In this document: piece after piece, positions 52,044-61,703 of the stretch
Position numbering within the stretch: position 1 is the first letter of the stretch
Layout of the letters: each line of letters starts with the position of its first letter
Source of the DNA: a candidate division TA06 bacterium 32_111
Lineage (GTDB): Bacteria > Hydrothermota > 32-111
Reading direction: 5' to 3'
DNA: 64,000 nt
NCBI GenBank assembly: GCA_001508335.1
Contig: LGFX01000006.1
Location: forward strand, 1 to 64,000
The notes under the pieces: generated by a model
The model's input: only the letters and a program-made list of their open reading frames with translations
Database searches by the model: none
What the model was told of the DNA's origin: nothing
Program-made: the position numbers and the translations under genes

Positions 52044-54785
52044 ATGTTAAAAAAAATTTTTCAAAAAATTCATCGTAAAATACTCTTTGAAATTTTTATT
52101 GATACTCTTATAAGATTGTCATCCATTTTTTTTATAATTTTTTCAGCTCATATTTTTCTTAACAATCTCTTCCCTAAAGAAAATCTCTTTTTCATATTCA
52201 TATCGATTTTTATTTTCATCTTTTCTTTTAAAGATCTTATTCTAAATTCTGAAAGAAAGAGTGTTGAGTTTTTTAACGGTATCAACAGAGAACTTAAAAA
52301 TGTTCCACTCGTTCTTTTTGAAAATCTTGAAAATGGGGAGAAGATCTTTACCAAAAGTTTAAAAGAAGAGTTTATTGGTATAAATCTTAAAGGAAAAAAT
52401 TTTTACAGAAAAGATTTTAGAGAAAAAAATTTAAGGTTTTTATTTGTCTCTGTAATAATTTTTCTTTCAATTGTAACATTTTATCCCTTGCTTCTTTTTA
52501 ACACTCTGAATCTGACTGAAAAAAGAGTTGTTTTAAAAAATTTTGAAAATGATTTTAAAATTTTATCTTTCAACTACGGAAGTATTTCCGGTAACATTTT
52601 TGTAAAAAGGGATGATGGTAAAATTGTTAAATATAGAGAGGGAAAAGATTACAGTTTGAACTCATACATTTTTTTTAAAGGACCGAAAGTTGAATCCAAC
52701 ATGTTGAGTTTAAAACTTATAAAAGGTTTTCTTATAGATTCTATACTGACGGAAGTGATTCCACCTGAATATATCTTACTTAAAGGTTTTACTTTAAAAG
52801 GAAAATTTTTGGATATTTTAGAGTACTCTTCTTTTATAAGTAAAATTTTTTTCAACGATAAAACAAAATATGAATTCCAGTTGAAAAGAGTTTTAAAAGA
52901 TACAACTCTATACTTTGGAAAAGGCAATATAAAGGATTCTATAAAAGTAAACATTTTGAAGGATAAACAACCTTTTGTTAAAATTGTTGTTGTAGAGAAT
53001 GGGCTCGGTTTTAAGGATGAGGTTAACATACCTGTTATATGTAGGGATGATTTTGGTAACGATTCTATTTACCTTCATTTTCAAAGTGAAAGCGATTCTT
53101 TTTTCCTTTCTTATAAAATCTTTGGAAAGGATACCATACTCATATTCAACCTTAACCTTGAAAAGATAAGAGAAAGATACAAAAGGTTATATTTCGTTTT
53201 AAAGGATAACAACCCTTACAGAAGACAGACAACTTCATCACAGGTTATAGATCTCATAAAAGGAGAGAGTATATACTCCTTTATAGATTCGACATATTTA
53301 AAAGGAGATTTTTCTAAAGATATAGATAGTTATTCTCAAAAGGTGATGGAGATTTTAAATGAACTTGAAAAAGAAAAGAGGATGGAAAATGTGAATAAGT
53401 TTAAAGAGGAGTTGAAAGGGTTGAATGAAAGTTTTGAGAAAGTTAAAGAGGAGTTGAAAAATATATCTGAGTATAAACTCCCTGAGAACATTTACAAAAA
53501 GATGGCTGAACTGAAAAGTGAACTGGACAGGTTGGATAAAAAAATGATAGAAAACTTGAGTTCCTTACTGAATAAGGATCTTGAGATTATTCCTGAGAAA
53601 GAAAAGAAAAGTATAGTTGATAAACTTATAAGGGAGAGTAATGATATTGAAAAAGATCTCGAAAAACTTAAAAATGTGTTGAAGGACCTTAACAGAATCT
53701 TCTCTTTGAACAGACTCAACGAGGAACTTAAAAAACTTATAGAAACTGAAAAAAATATTATTGAAGATAAAGATTTGAAAAAACAGGTGGAGGTGAGTGA
53801 AAAACTTGAAGGTTTGAAAAATGAAACTATAAAAAATGAGGATTTGAAAGAGTATGAAGAAGAACTTTCAGATATAGCAAAAATCTCAAAAGAATCTGAA
53901 AAAGATTTTTCAAAGATAAAAGATGTAAAAGATAAACTTGAAAATCTAAAAAGTAAAGTTGAAAAGAATCTGGAAAAAATGTCTGGGAAAAGCGAAAGGT
54001 ACAACAAGGAGATTGTAATCTCAACACTCCTTTTCATTGACCAGATAATAGATAGTACCCAGAATCTTCAACTCGTTTCAAACCTGTACCAGTCTATAAT
54101 CGATTATACCGGAGAGGATGTAACCTCACCTCTAACCATCCTTTTGAAAACAGCACAAAGGATAGCGAAGCAAAATGGTAACAATCTTTTACCTCTAAAG
54201 GAACAGAATGTGATGATAATCAACTTCCTTTTGAAGGATGAACCACAGGGAGAGGGTGCAAGTTCACTTGAAAGGATTGCAGAACAGTTATCATCTATGT
54301 CAAAAGAACAGCAATACATTTCACAGATGTTATGGGAGATGTTTGGAAAAGGTGAGATGAAAAAAAACATTCTCGAAATGCTTGGAAGTATGGAAAGAGA
54401 ACTTGCTGAGAAGATGAAAAGGTTAGGTGAGCAATCTGCAAAAGATGTTGGTGGGACTCTCTCTGAACTTTCCGACTCTTTGAAAGATGTTGCTAAAGAT
54501 CTGAAAGATGGAAAAATCGATGGGGAAGTTTTAAAAAAACAGGAAAGAATTTTAAAAAGGATGCTAAACATTACAAAATCGATTTATAAAAAAAGAATAG
54601 ATGAAAAGAGGGAAAGCACCACAGGAAAAGATTATGAAATACCTGTAAGGATAATTCAACCAAAGGATTATGGTTACAAAAAATATCTTCAACTAAAAAA
54701 AAGGTATGAGGATGTTGAAAAATTTAAAAGGAAGGAATGGATACCAATTATTAAACTCTACCTACAGGAAATTATGAATGAATAG
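52044..54785 (+). CDS. Large membrane-anchored coiled-coil protein, DUF4175-like
   Basis: A 913-residue protein. Paired helices near residues 15-70 and another at about 130-155 anchor it in the membrane; a beta-rich region (about 160-410) is followed by a very long Glu/Lys coiled coil (about 425-880) broken by a hydrophobic segment (about 655-740). The architecture recalls DUF4175 proteins that accompany MoxR/DUF58 systems in FCB and proteobacterial genomes; this is an impression of layout, not a motif match. No ribosome site or promoter is seen and the gene begins 4 nt after the serA hairpin. It overlaps the next gene by 8 nt. Confidence 0.6.
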   Translation: MLKKIFQKIHRKILFEIFIDTLIRLSSIFFIIFSAHIFLNNLFPKENLFFIFISIFIFIFSFKDLILNSERKSVEFFNGINRELKNVPLVLFENLENGEKIFTKSLKEEFIGINLKGKNFYRKDFREKNLRFLFVSVIIFLSIVTFYPLLLFNTLNLTEKRVVLKNFENDFKILSFNYGSISGNIFVKRDDGKIVKYREGKDYSLNSYIFFKGPKVESNMLSLKLIKGFLIDSILTEVIPPEYILLKGFTLKGKFLDILEYSSFISKIFFNDKTKYEFQLKRVLKDTTLYFGKGNIKDSIKVNILKDKQPFVKIVVVENGLGFKDEVNIPVICRDDFGNDSIYLHFQSESDSFFLSYKIFGKDTILIFNLNLEKIRERYKRLYFVLKDNNPYRRQTTSSQVIDLIKGESIYSFIDSTYLKGDFSKDIDSYSQKVMEILNELEKEKRMENVNKFKEELKGLNESFEKVKEELKNISEYKLPENIYKKMAELKSELDRLDKKMIENLSSLLNKDLEIIPEKEKKSIVDKLIRESNDIEKDLEKLKNVLKDLNRIFSLNRLNEELKKLIETEKNIIEDKDLKKQVEVSEKLEGLKNETIKNEDLKEYEEELSDIAKISKESEKDFSKIKDVKDKLENLKSKVEKNLEKMSGKSERYNKEIVISTLLFIDQIIDSTQNLQLVSNLYQSIIDYTGEDVTSPLTILLKTAQRIAKQNGNNLLPLKEQNVMIINFLLKDEPQGEGASSLERIAEQLSSMSKEQQYISQMLWEMFGKGEMKKNILEMLGSMERELAEKMKRLGEQSAKDVGGTLSELSDSLKDVAKDLKDGKIDGEVLKKQERILKRMLNITKSIYKKRIDEKRESTTGKDYEIPVRIIQPKDYGYKKYLQLKKRYEDVEKFKRKEWIPIIKLYLQEIMNE

Positions 54786-56094
54786 AGTAAAAAAACTTTT
54801 ATTTTTTTTGTTAACGGTAATAACTTTAACCCCTTTTTATCTGGGGTTCGAATCATTGGATGGTATAGTTAAAAGTGGAAATTTTAAAATTATTCTTGAA
54901 GAGATTGATTCTTCTGAAAATAAGGAGAAAATATTAAAACTGGTTTTTAAACATAGAGAAAAATTTAAGAAGCCTGATTACGAGTACTTTTTAAGGAGTT
55001 TGATATTAAGGGAAGGTTTGCCTGAAATCTATTTAAACTTTTTTAAAAAGGATGTAATATTTGAAAACGAATACATTATTTTTCTGAAATATTTCAGGGA
55101 TAAAAATGATCTTGAAGGTTATATAAAGTATATCCTTAGATTCGATGATGAGAAAAATCTGGATTACAAGAAGATTACGGCACAGTTAGCATCTGAAGGG
55201 CTTGATAGAACAATATATGAAAGATGCTTGACAAAAAGTAAGTTGAAACTTTTTGTTACAGCGAGATTGTTCACTTCAACAAACGATGATATTTATGCAA
55301 AAAAATTACTTGATTTTGACCAGAGGTATATTCTTGAAATATTCGATTCTGATATTTTAAATTTGAAAAATAAGATAAAACTTGTTAACCTTTTAGATTT
55401 AAAAAAAATTGATAAAAAACTTTTTTACGATGAAATTTATCATATATCATTCTACGATCTTGAAAATGACTATACTGAGTTTCTAAAAGGTTCTAAGTTT
55501 TACATTCCATACGAAAGTTTCAGAAAAATTTTTAAAGGTGAAGTTAATGACAGAAATTTAAACGATACACTTTTTTATCCTCTCTATCTTATCTTTAAAA
55601 GGGATAACCAGAGTTTTTTAAATTGTATGAAAGGAAAGAAGGATAGTAGAGATGGAAACGTTTACTATCTCTATTTTCTTTACTACCTTTTGAATTCTGA
55701 CCAAAAGAATCTTAAAGAACAACTTTCAAAACTTTTATCATCGAATATGGATATATTTGTTAAAATAAAGTGCACGAACCTATATATGCTTTCTAAAAAG
55801 ATATCTGATGGACAATTCTTTTTCTACTACTTTGCTAATGATTATGAAAATATGAGACCTTTCATTTTAACTGTTGGAAAGAGGAGTTATCTTTACTATA
55901 AAACACTTATAGATGAAGGTAGATTGGAAGAAGCCGAAAGATTCAAAGAGAACTCTTTTGATGATATGGAACTTATAAGTGAGATACTTCTATTCGAGAT
56001 AAAAAATGGTATAATTAAAAAGTATGATGTTGAAAAGTATCTTAAAAAATATCCAAAATCACCTTTCAAAACTCTTTTTATAAACTATCTATGA
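54778..56094 (+). CDS. Exported helical-repeat protein of unknown function
   Basis: A 438-residue protein with a signal peptide (about 1-22), followed almost entirely by amphipathic helices with TPR/HEAT-like spacing (EYFLRSLILREGLPEIYLNFF, then YIKYILRFDDEKNLDYKKI). No catalytic motif is recognisable. It is sandwiched between the coiled-coil membrane protein and the 'asparagine synthetase B'-like protein with overlapping ends, so it probably scaffolds the same periplasmic process. Not assignable to a named family from sequence alone. Confidence 0.6.
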   Translation: MNRVKKLLFFLLTVITLTPFYLGFESLDGIVKSGNFKIILEEIDSSENKEKILKLVFKHREKFKKPDYEYFLRSLILREGLPEIYLNFFKKDVIFENEYIIFLKYFRDKNDLEGYIKYILRFDDEKNLDYKKITAQLASEGLDRTIYERCLTKSKLKLFVTARLFTSTNDDIYAKKLLDFDQRYILEIFDSDILNLKNKIKLVNLLDLKKIDKKLFYDEIYHISFYDLENDYTEFLKGSKFYIPYESFRKIFKGEVNDRNLNDTLFYPLYLIFKRDNQSFLNCMKGKKDSRDGNVYYLYFLYYLLNSDQKNLKEQLSKLLSSNMDIFVKIKCTNLYMLSKKISDGQFFFYYFANDYENMRPFILTVGKRSYLYYKTLIDEGRLEEAERFKENSFDDMELISEILLFEIKNGIIKKYDVEKYLKKYPKSPFKTLFINYL

Positions 56095-57305
56095 AAAAAA
56101 TTATCATATTAATCTTTTTATTCCAAATAAAGATCTACTCCTATACATTTATTCCTATGGATGTAACACAAACGGATCATCTTAAATCCTACGGAATAGT
56201 TTACAGGGCTCTTGAAAATGGAGTTAACGTTTACTGGCTTTTAAACTACAGAGGGGGGAGTTTTATCGTAATGTCTGATAATTATGAAGGGGAGTGTTTG
56301 AAAGAAGGTGTTCTTTTTTCAAAGATCTCTGAGGAAAAGAAAAATTATCTCCTTTCTGAAGTTGAAAAGAGTGTTCTACTTGAAAAAGCACCAAAACTTG
56401 CCGTCTATTCACCACCGGGTAAAGAACCATGGGATGATGCCGTTACACTCGTTCTCGATTATGCTAAGATTCCATACGATGTTATTTACGATAGAGAGAT
56501 TTTAAGTGGAAAGATAAACGAGTACGAATGGGTTCATCTGCACCATGAGGATTTTACAGGGCAACTCGATAGATTCTATATTTTTTCTTTTTACGAAGAA
56601 TGGTTTCAAAATCTTATTAAAATGCAAAAAAAACTTTCATCTGAACTTGGATACGATAAGTACTGGAAAATGAAAAGGGATGTTGCAAAGCAGATAAAAA
56701 ATTATGTCCAAAAGGGGGGATTTCTTTTCGCTATGTGTTCTGCAACAAATTCCTTAGACGATGCTTTATCTTTAGGTTATCAGGATATTATACCTTCTTT
56801 ACTTGATGGTGATGGAACAACTTTTCCACAGATCGATTATTCACAGACTATCGCTTTTGAAAATTTCAAACTTAACGATAAACCAACAATTGAACTTGAT
56901 GATATAAATTATGAACCATCCAACAGACTGGAATGGGAGAATAAGTATTTTAAACTTAAAACTTTCTCTCCAAAATTCGATCTTGTTGAAGCGATGTTAA
57001 CGCAAAACCACACAGACAGGATCAAAGAATTTTTGGGTAGAACTACAAGTTTCGATAAAGGGAAAATCAAAAAGGAGGTTGTTGTTCTCGCTGACAGTTA
57101 CGATAAAAATTATGCAAAATATATTCATGGATTTTTTGGAGAAGGTTTTTTCACTTTTCTTGCAGGGCATGATCCAGAAGATTATGTGCACTATGTGAAC
57201 GACCCACCAACAGAACTTTCATATTTTAAGAATTCACCTGGATACAGACTCATCCTCAACAACGTTTTATTCCCAGCATCACAGGAAAAGAAGAAAAAAA
57301 CATGA
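56091..57305 (+). CDS. Exported 'asparagine synthetase B'-like protein of unknown function
   Basis: A 404-residue exported protein with a signal peptide (about 1-18). It contains FIPMDVTQTDHLKSYGIVYRAL, VYWLLNYRGGSF, KLAVYSPPGKEPWDDAVTLVL and WVHLHHEDFTGQ, which I recognise from a family annotated 'asparagine synthetase B' in Bacteroidetes and relatives. The sequence has none of the N-terminal Cys glutaminase or ATP pyrophosphatase motifs of real AsnB, and it is secreted, so that name is almost certainly wrong. A Rossmann or ThuA-like fold is plausible. Its stop abuts the convergent GT4 stop. Confidence 0.7.
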   Translation: MKKIIILIFLFQIKIYSYTFIPMDVTQTDHLKSYGIVYRALENGVNVYWLLNYRGGSFIVMSDNYEGECLKEGVLFSKISEEKKNYLLSEVEKSVLLEKAPKLAVYSPPGKEPWDDAVTLVLDYAKIPYDVIYDREILSGKINEYEWVHLHHEDFTGQLDRFYIFSFYEEWFQNLIKMQKKLSSELGYDKYWKMKRDVAKQIKNYVQKGGFLFAMCSATNSLDDALSLGYQDIIPSLLDGDGTTFPQIDYSQTIAFENFKLNDKPTIELDDINYEPSNRLEWENKYFKLKTFSPKFDLVEAMLTQNHTDRIKEFLGRTTSFDKGKIKKEVVVLADSYDKNYAKYIHGFFGEGFFTFLAGHDPEDYVHYVNDPPTELSYFKNSPGYRLILNNVLFPASQEKKKKT

Positions 57306-58433
57306 TCAACCTTTTGATAAGACTTTTCTATAAAATTTTTCTATTTTAAAACTCACATTCTCCCATGAATATTCCAATGCTCTTTTTTCTCCGTTTAACT
57401 TAAGATTCTCTCTCAACCTTTCATCATCTGAAAGAAGGATAAGTTTTGAAATAAGATCATCATCTGAAAGTGGGTCGAAGAGTAGCCCATTTTTAAAATT
57501 TTCTATAACCTGAGAGTATCCATGGATGGAGGATGCTATAACGGGAGTATTGCAAGCCATGGCTTCAAGTAGAACTATCCCAAAAGATTCCCCACCTAAT
57601 GCTGGAGAGCAGTAAATATCTGCGGTCCTGTAATATTTTGGTATATCCTCTTTTTTAACGTAACCAGTGAACAAAACTCTATCCTCTATATCTAAATCTT
57701 TCACCAGCCTTCTTGCAACAACATCCAAAGGTCCCTTTCCTGCAACTATGAGTTTAGCATCCTTTTTTACCTTTAAAAATTTAGAAAAAACATTTATAAT
57801 TTTCAAAACACCCTTTCTTTCATCCAGCCTTCCGAGGAAAAGAATTTTCGGATAGCCATCGATATCGAATCTATCTCCATCCTTTTTAAAAAATTCTACA
57901 TCAACACCAGCAGGGATTATCTCATAATCACCGGGAAAGTATGACTGCATAGCGAGTTTCGCAGTTTCTGATATTGCAAAATATCCGCTGATTTTATCAA
58001 GATATTTTTTATAAACTTTTCTGAAAACTTTTGAGCCAAAATCATAGAATTTAAAACCAGCATTAAGAAAAGCGGCTATATTTGTTGTTTTCGAATAATG
58101 TAAAGCGAAAAATGAAAGGGAAGGGAAAAATGGACCATTCAGATGAACTATATCAAAATGGTTATTGTAAAGAAGATTCTTTACCTTAGAGGGTATTTCA
58201 AACCCGGAAGCCATAGTTGCGTATGATTTGTTCATTGGGATTAAAAGAACCTTTCCGAATCTTAAAACATCCTTTTCTTCCTCTTCATTTTTGTAATGTG
58301 TTGTGAGTATCCTAACATCGTTATTATGTTTTTTTAAATAGTTTGCCAGATAGAATGTGTACTCTGAGATACCTGATGGGTAGGGATAATATGGGTCTGA
58401 AACTATAAGTATCTTTAAAGGTCTATTTAACAT
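57306..58433 (-). CDS. Glycosyltransferase family 4 (PimB-like)
   Basis: A 375-residue GT-B enzyme starting LKILIVSDPYYPYPSGISEYTFYLA, the acceptor-domain signature of phosphatidylinositol-mannoside and GT4 enzymes. The donor domain has ILFLGRLDERKGVLKII, VAGKGPLDVVARRL, LFTGYVKKEDIP and GGESFGIVLLEAMACNTPVIAS with the donor-binding Glu. Last gene of the minus-strand secA-ligA-thyX unit, overlapping thyX by 11 nt. Its stop and that of the convergent gene form the palindrome TGATCA (57303-57308). Confidence 0.9.
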   Translation of the reverse strand: MLNRPLKILIVSDPYYPYPSGISEYTFYLANYLKKHNNDVRILTTHYKNEEEEKDVLRFGKVLLIPMNKSYATMASGFEIPSKVKNLLYNNHFDIVHLNGPFFPSLSFFALHYSKTTNIAAFLNAGFKFYDFGSKVFRKVYKKYLDKISGYFAISETAKLAMQSYFPGDYEIIPAGVDVEFFKKDGDRFDIDGYPKILFLGRLDERKGVLKIINVFSKFLKVKKDAKLIVAGKGPLDVVARRLVKDLDIEDRVLFTGYVKKEDIPKYYRTADIYCSPALGGESFGIVLLEAMACNTPVIASSIHGYSQVIENFKNGLLFDPLSDDDLISKLILLSDDERLRENLKLNGEKRALEYSWENVSFKIEKFYRKVLSKG

Positions 58434-59742
58434 TTTTGTATCTATCTTTTCCTGAAAGATATTTGAACATTATAGGTTCCTTCTCTTTCAAAATTTTTTC
58501 GATCCTATCGGAAATATTTCTTATCTCCCATTGGGCATGTTTATCAGATCTCAACCTTACAAAATGGTATAATTCCCTTCCATTCATCTTTAAAATCAAA
58601 CACCTTTTTGTTGCGTTCAAAACTGCATAGTTGTAAAGTAGAGGGTTTTTTTTATAAAGTTTTTTTGCTAAAAGGTAAGACTCTTTCTGTAATCTTAAAA
58701 GTTCTTTTTCAAACTTTGTTCCCTTTAAAGTAGCAGGAATTACAGGTTTTGATTTCAAGGAGTATCCCTGAGTTATCAAGGTTGCTATCCTGTGTCTTTT
58801 AATCTGTGCAAAACATGATGAAGAACATATTATCCTAAAAGTGTAATCTGCTATTTCAAACTCTCTTGGGGGTTTATCGTAAGATTCTAAATTTTCAAAA
58901 ATTTTGTCTATGATATTTTCCTTAAAATCTTTATCCAAACTTTTTTTTGTAAGGCGCTCTCCATCTGTATGGAAAAGGTAAGTTTTTATAAAAAGGTCTG
59001 AAAAGTTTTTCGTAAAGTTTAAAATTTTTACATTATCACCTTTAAGTTCATACTCGACCATATTCTCATTATTTTTAAACTTTTCTTTTCCCTTTGTGTA
59101 TTTTATTATAGATGGGGCAAGTTTTACCGACTCTCTTTCAAGTTCTTCTCCAACCTTTGTTAACTCTTTGATATTTTGGCTTTTCAGTCTGGAGATCATG
59201 TACTCTAAAGTTCTTCCATTCACTGTCATACCACACTGTGTGAGAGTGGATAATGGTAAAAAATATCTTGAGTCCTCGCTTGATGTTTGTTTATCCTCTG
59301 TTCTGTTCAAAAACTCGAAAGATTCCTCATACAAAGAAAAAGCTTCCCTGTTAAAATCTATATATTCTTTTTCAAGATCTTTATCATCTTTCAACTCTTC
59401 AGGTATAAGAAAACCGTTTTTCATGTTAACGTATCTTTGAGATTTTTCTGTAAATGATGCTAACCTGTGATGCTGAATGTACTCTATGGAAAATCTTGAA
59501 ATATCGACAAGATCGAAGTTAAAAACAGCATGTTCAGCTATAGATGAATGTCCAAGTTGAAAAACTATCTTTTCGTTTGATCTTCTTGCATTCTCGATAT
59601 CTTTTGCTGATTCTTCTCTTAACTTTTCGATACTCTTTTCAGATCTTGAAATCCTCGCATAGGCTGCACATATTGTTTCTGGAGTTTTATAATTCTCACT
59701 GTAATCTTTATCAAAGTTGAAACCTGAAATTTTTACTCTCAT
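58423..59742 (-). CDS. thyX: Flavin-dependent thymidylate synthase, tandem-domain form
   Basis: A 439-residue protein, about twice the usual ThyX length, made of two ThyX-like halves. Half 1 (about 1-215) has QLGHSSIAEH and the ThyX motif as HHRLASFTEKSQRY (91-104), close to RHRxxSxxxxSxRY. Half 2 (about 240-430) has a degenerate copy (RHRIATLITQGYS, from 316) but keeps the dUMP/FAD-side LRSDKHAQWEIR (397-408) and a NGRELYHF segment. It methylates dUMP with methylene-tetrahydrofolate and FADH2. The two halves could form one pseudo-dimer in place of a homotetramer. Overlaps ligA by 4 nt. Confidence 0.88.
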   Translation of the reverse strand: MRVKISGFNFDKDYSENYKTPETICAAYARISRSEKSIEKLREESAKDIENARRSNEKIVFQLGHSSIAEHAVFNFDLVDISRFSIEYIQHHRLASFTEKSQRYVNMKNGFLIPEELKDDKDLEKEYIDFNREAFSLYEESFEFLNRTEDKQTSSEDSRYFLPLSTLTQCGMTVNGRTLEYMISRLKSQNIKELTKVGEELERESVKLAPSIIKYTKGKEKFKNNENMVEYELKGDNVKILNFTKNFSDLFIKTYLFHTDGERLTKKSLDKDFKENIIDKIFENLESYDKPPREFEIADYTFRIICSSSCFAQIKRHRIATLITQGYSLKSKPVIPATLKGTKFEKELLRLQKESYLLAKKLYKKNPLLYNYAVLNATKRCLILKMNGRELYHFVRLRSDKHAQWEIRNISDRIEKILKEKEPIMFKYLSGKDRYKNVK

Positions 59743-61703
59743 CTGTTCCTCAACATTTTAAGAAACTCATCCTCATCGATTATTTTAACACCAAACTTTT
59801 TCGCTTTCTCTAATTTTGATCCAGGTTCAGAGCCAACTATAAGGTAATCAGTCTTTTTGGATATATTTTCTGAGAAGGTTCCACCATTTTCAAGAATAAA
59901 CTCTTTAATCCTATCCCTTGTAAAGTTCTTCAGACTCCCTGTTACTACGAAACTTTTACCTTCAAGAATATTGGCTTTTACTGTCTTCTCAAATGTTATT
60001 CCAAGATTTTTTAGTTCCCTGATCAAATTCAGATTCTCTTCATTTTTAAAGAAGAGTACAATATTTTTTGCAGTCTCATCTCCAACACCTTCAATTTTTC
60101 TTATACTTTCAAAATCTGCATTTATCAGATCCTCTATACTTTTGAAATTTTCTGATAACCTTTCAGATAAAAACTCTCCAACATTCTTTATACCCAAAGA
60201 ATAAATGAATCTTTTTAGTGTGGTTCTTTTTGACTTTTCAATGGAGTCAAGTATATTCTTTGCGCTCTTTTCTTTTATACGGGGTATTTTGAAGAGTTTC
60301 TCATAGTTCAACCTGTAAATATCAGGAATAGTTTTTACAAGTTGATATTCGAGAAGTTTTTTTACCATCATCTCGCCAAGATTCTCTATATTCATTCCAC
60401 TCTTTGAACAAAAATGTAAAAGTGATAGTTCTATCTGAGCAGGGCAATTTTTATTTATACATCTTAAAGCTACCTCCCCCTCATACTGGACAAGTTTTTG
60501 ACCACAGGATGGGCATTCCTTTGGCTTCTCAATCCTCTTGCAATCCTGATTTCTTTTTTCCTTTATCACCTTTACAACTTTTGGAATTATCTCACCACTC
60601 TTTTCAATCAAAACGTAATCGTTTAACATAAGATCCAATCTTTCAATCTCATCGAAGTTATGGAGGGTTGATCTTTTTACTGTTGAACCTGAGAGAAAAA
60701 CTGGTTCGAGGTTTGCAACAGGAGTTACAACTCCTGTTCTACCAACCTGGAAGGATACTGAAAGAAGTTTTGTAACTGCCCTTTCAGGTTCATACTTGAA
60801 AGCGAAAGCCCATCTTGGAGATTTTGAAGTGTATCCTATCCTTTCCCTCAATTCCAACTGGTTAACTTTTATTACAATACCATCTGTCTCATAAGGTAAA
60901 GAGTACCTTTCATTTTTGAACCTTTCTTTAACATCCAAAACATCTTTTATGTTTTTTGCTAAATAGTATTTTTCTATGACAGGGATCTTTAAATCTTTAA
61001 GGTGTTCCAAACTATCTGAATGTGTTTTTTCTACTTCAGTGACAACGGTATGTATCCTTATAGATAGCCCTCTTTTACTAACCTCTTTTGGAGAGAGTAA
61101 CTTTAAAGTTCCAGCTGCCCCATTCCTTGCATTTGAAAAAGAGTACATCTCTTGAATCTTTGTAAATCTTTCCTTTGTGAAAAAAACTTCTCCTCTGATA
61201 ATAAGTTCACCATCGAATTTTTTCTCAAGTTTTAAAGGTAATTCTCTTATTGTTTTTATATTCTCCGAAACATCGTCACCAAAGATCCCATCTCCTCTTG
61301 TTAGCCCTTTGAAAAAAATCCCATCCCTGTATATTATTGAAACTGCAACTCCATCTATCTTAGGTTCAACTACATAAGAAAAATCGTTACCTATAATGTT
61401 TTTTATCCTTTTGTCAAAATCCAATATATCACCATCAGAGTATGTGTTATCGAGGGAAAACATTTTTGGTTTATGTTCAAACTTTTCAAAATTTTCAATA
61501 TTCCTTTCGGAAACTCTTTGTGTTGGAGAGGTAGGGGAATAGAACTGTGGATATTTTTTCTCGAGTTCTAAAAGTTTATGGTAAAGTTTATCGTATTCGT
61601 AATCATCTATAAGTGGTTGGTTCAAAACATAGTAATGGTAATCGTATCTTTCGATCTCTTTTCTCAAACTCTCTATAGTCTCTTTTATCCCATCTTCTTT
61701 CAT
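59739..61703 (-). CDS. ligA: NAD-dependent DNA ligase
   Basis: A 654-residue replicative ligase with complete domain order: Ia (NMN binding, YDYHYYVLNQPLIDDYEYD), adenylation domain with the nucleophilic Lys in VEPKIDGVAVS, OB fold, a Cys4 zinc finger (CPSCG and CINKNCP), a helix-hairpin-helix region (about 500-570), and a BRCT domain (about 575-654, GKSFVVTGSLKNFTRD). It seals nicks during replication and repair. It overlaps secA by 4 nt and thyX by 4 nt. Confidence 0.97.
   Translation of the reverse strand: MKEDGIKETIESLRKEIERYDYHYYVLNQPLIDDYEYDKLYHKLLELEKKYPQFYSPTSPTQRVSERNIENFEKFEHKPKMFSLDNTYSDGDILDFDKRIKNIIGNDFSYVVEPKIDGVAVSIIYRDGIFFKGLTRGDGIFGDDVSENIKTIRELPLKLEKKFDGELIIRGEVFFTKERFTKIQEMYSFSNARNGAAGTLKLLSPKEVSKRGLSIRIHTVVTEVEKTHSDSLEHLKDLKIPVIEKYYLAKNIKDVLDVKERFKNERYSLPYETDGIVIKVNQLELRERIGYTSKSPRWAFAFKYEPERAVTKLLSVSFQVGRTGVVTPVANLEPVFLSGSTVKRSTLHNFDEIERLDLMLNDYVLIEKSGEIIPKVVKVIKEKRNQDCKRIEKPKECPSCGQKLVQYEGEVALRCINKNCPAQIELSLLHFCSKSGMNIENLGEMMVKKLLEYQLVKTIPDIYRLNYEKLFKIPRIKEKSAKNILDSIEKSKRTTLKRFIYSLGIKNVGEFLSERLSENFKSIEDLINADFESIRKIEGVGDETAKNIVLFFKNEENLNLIRELKNLGITFEKTVKANILEGKSFVVTGSLKNFTRDRIKEFILENGGTFSENISKKTDYLIVGSEPGSKLEKAKKFGVKIIDEDEFLKMLRNR

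Noticed and set aside
53492-54037. Antisense open frame of about 180 codons within the coiled-coil gene
   Set aside because: Its Ser/Phe/Leu-rich composition is what results from reading a Glu/Lys-rich coiled coil backwards; no ribosome site or homology.
57303-57308. TGATCA palindrome at abutting convergent stop codons, considered as a regulatory site
   Set aside because: It is simply the juxtaposition of two TGA stops on opposite strands.
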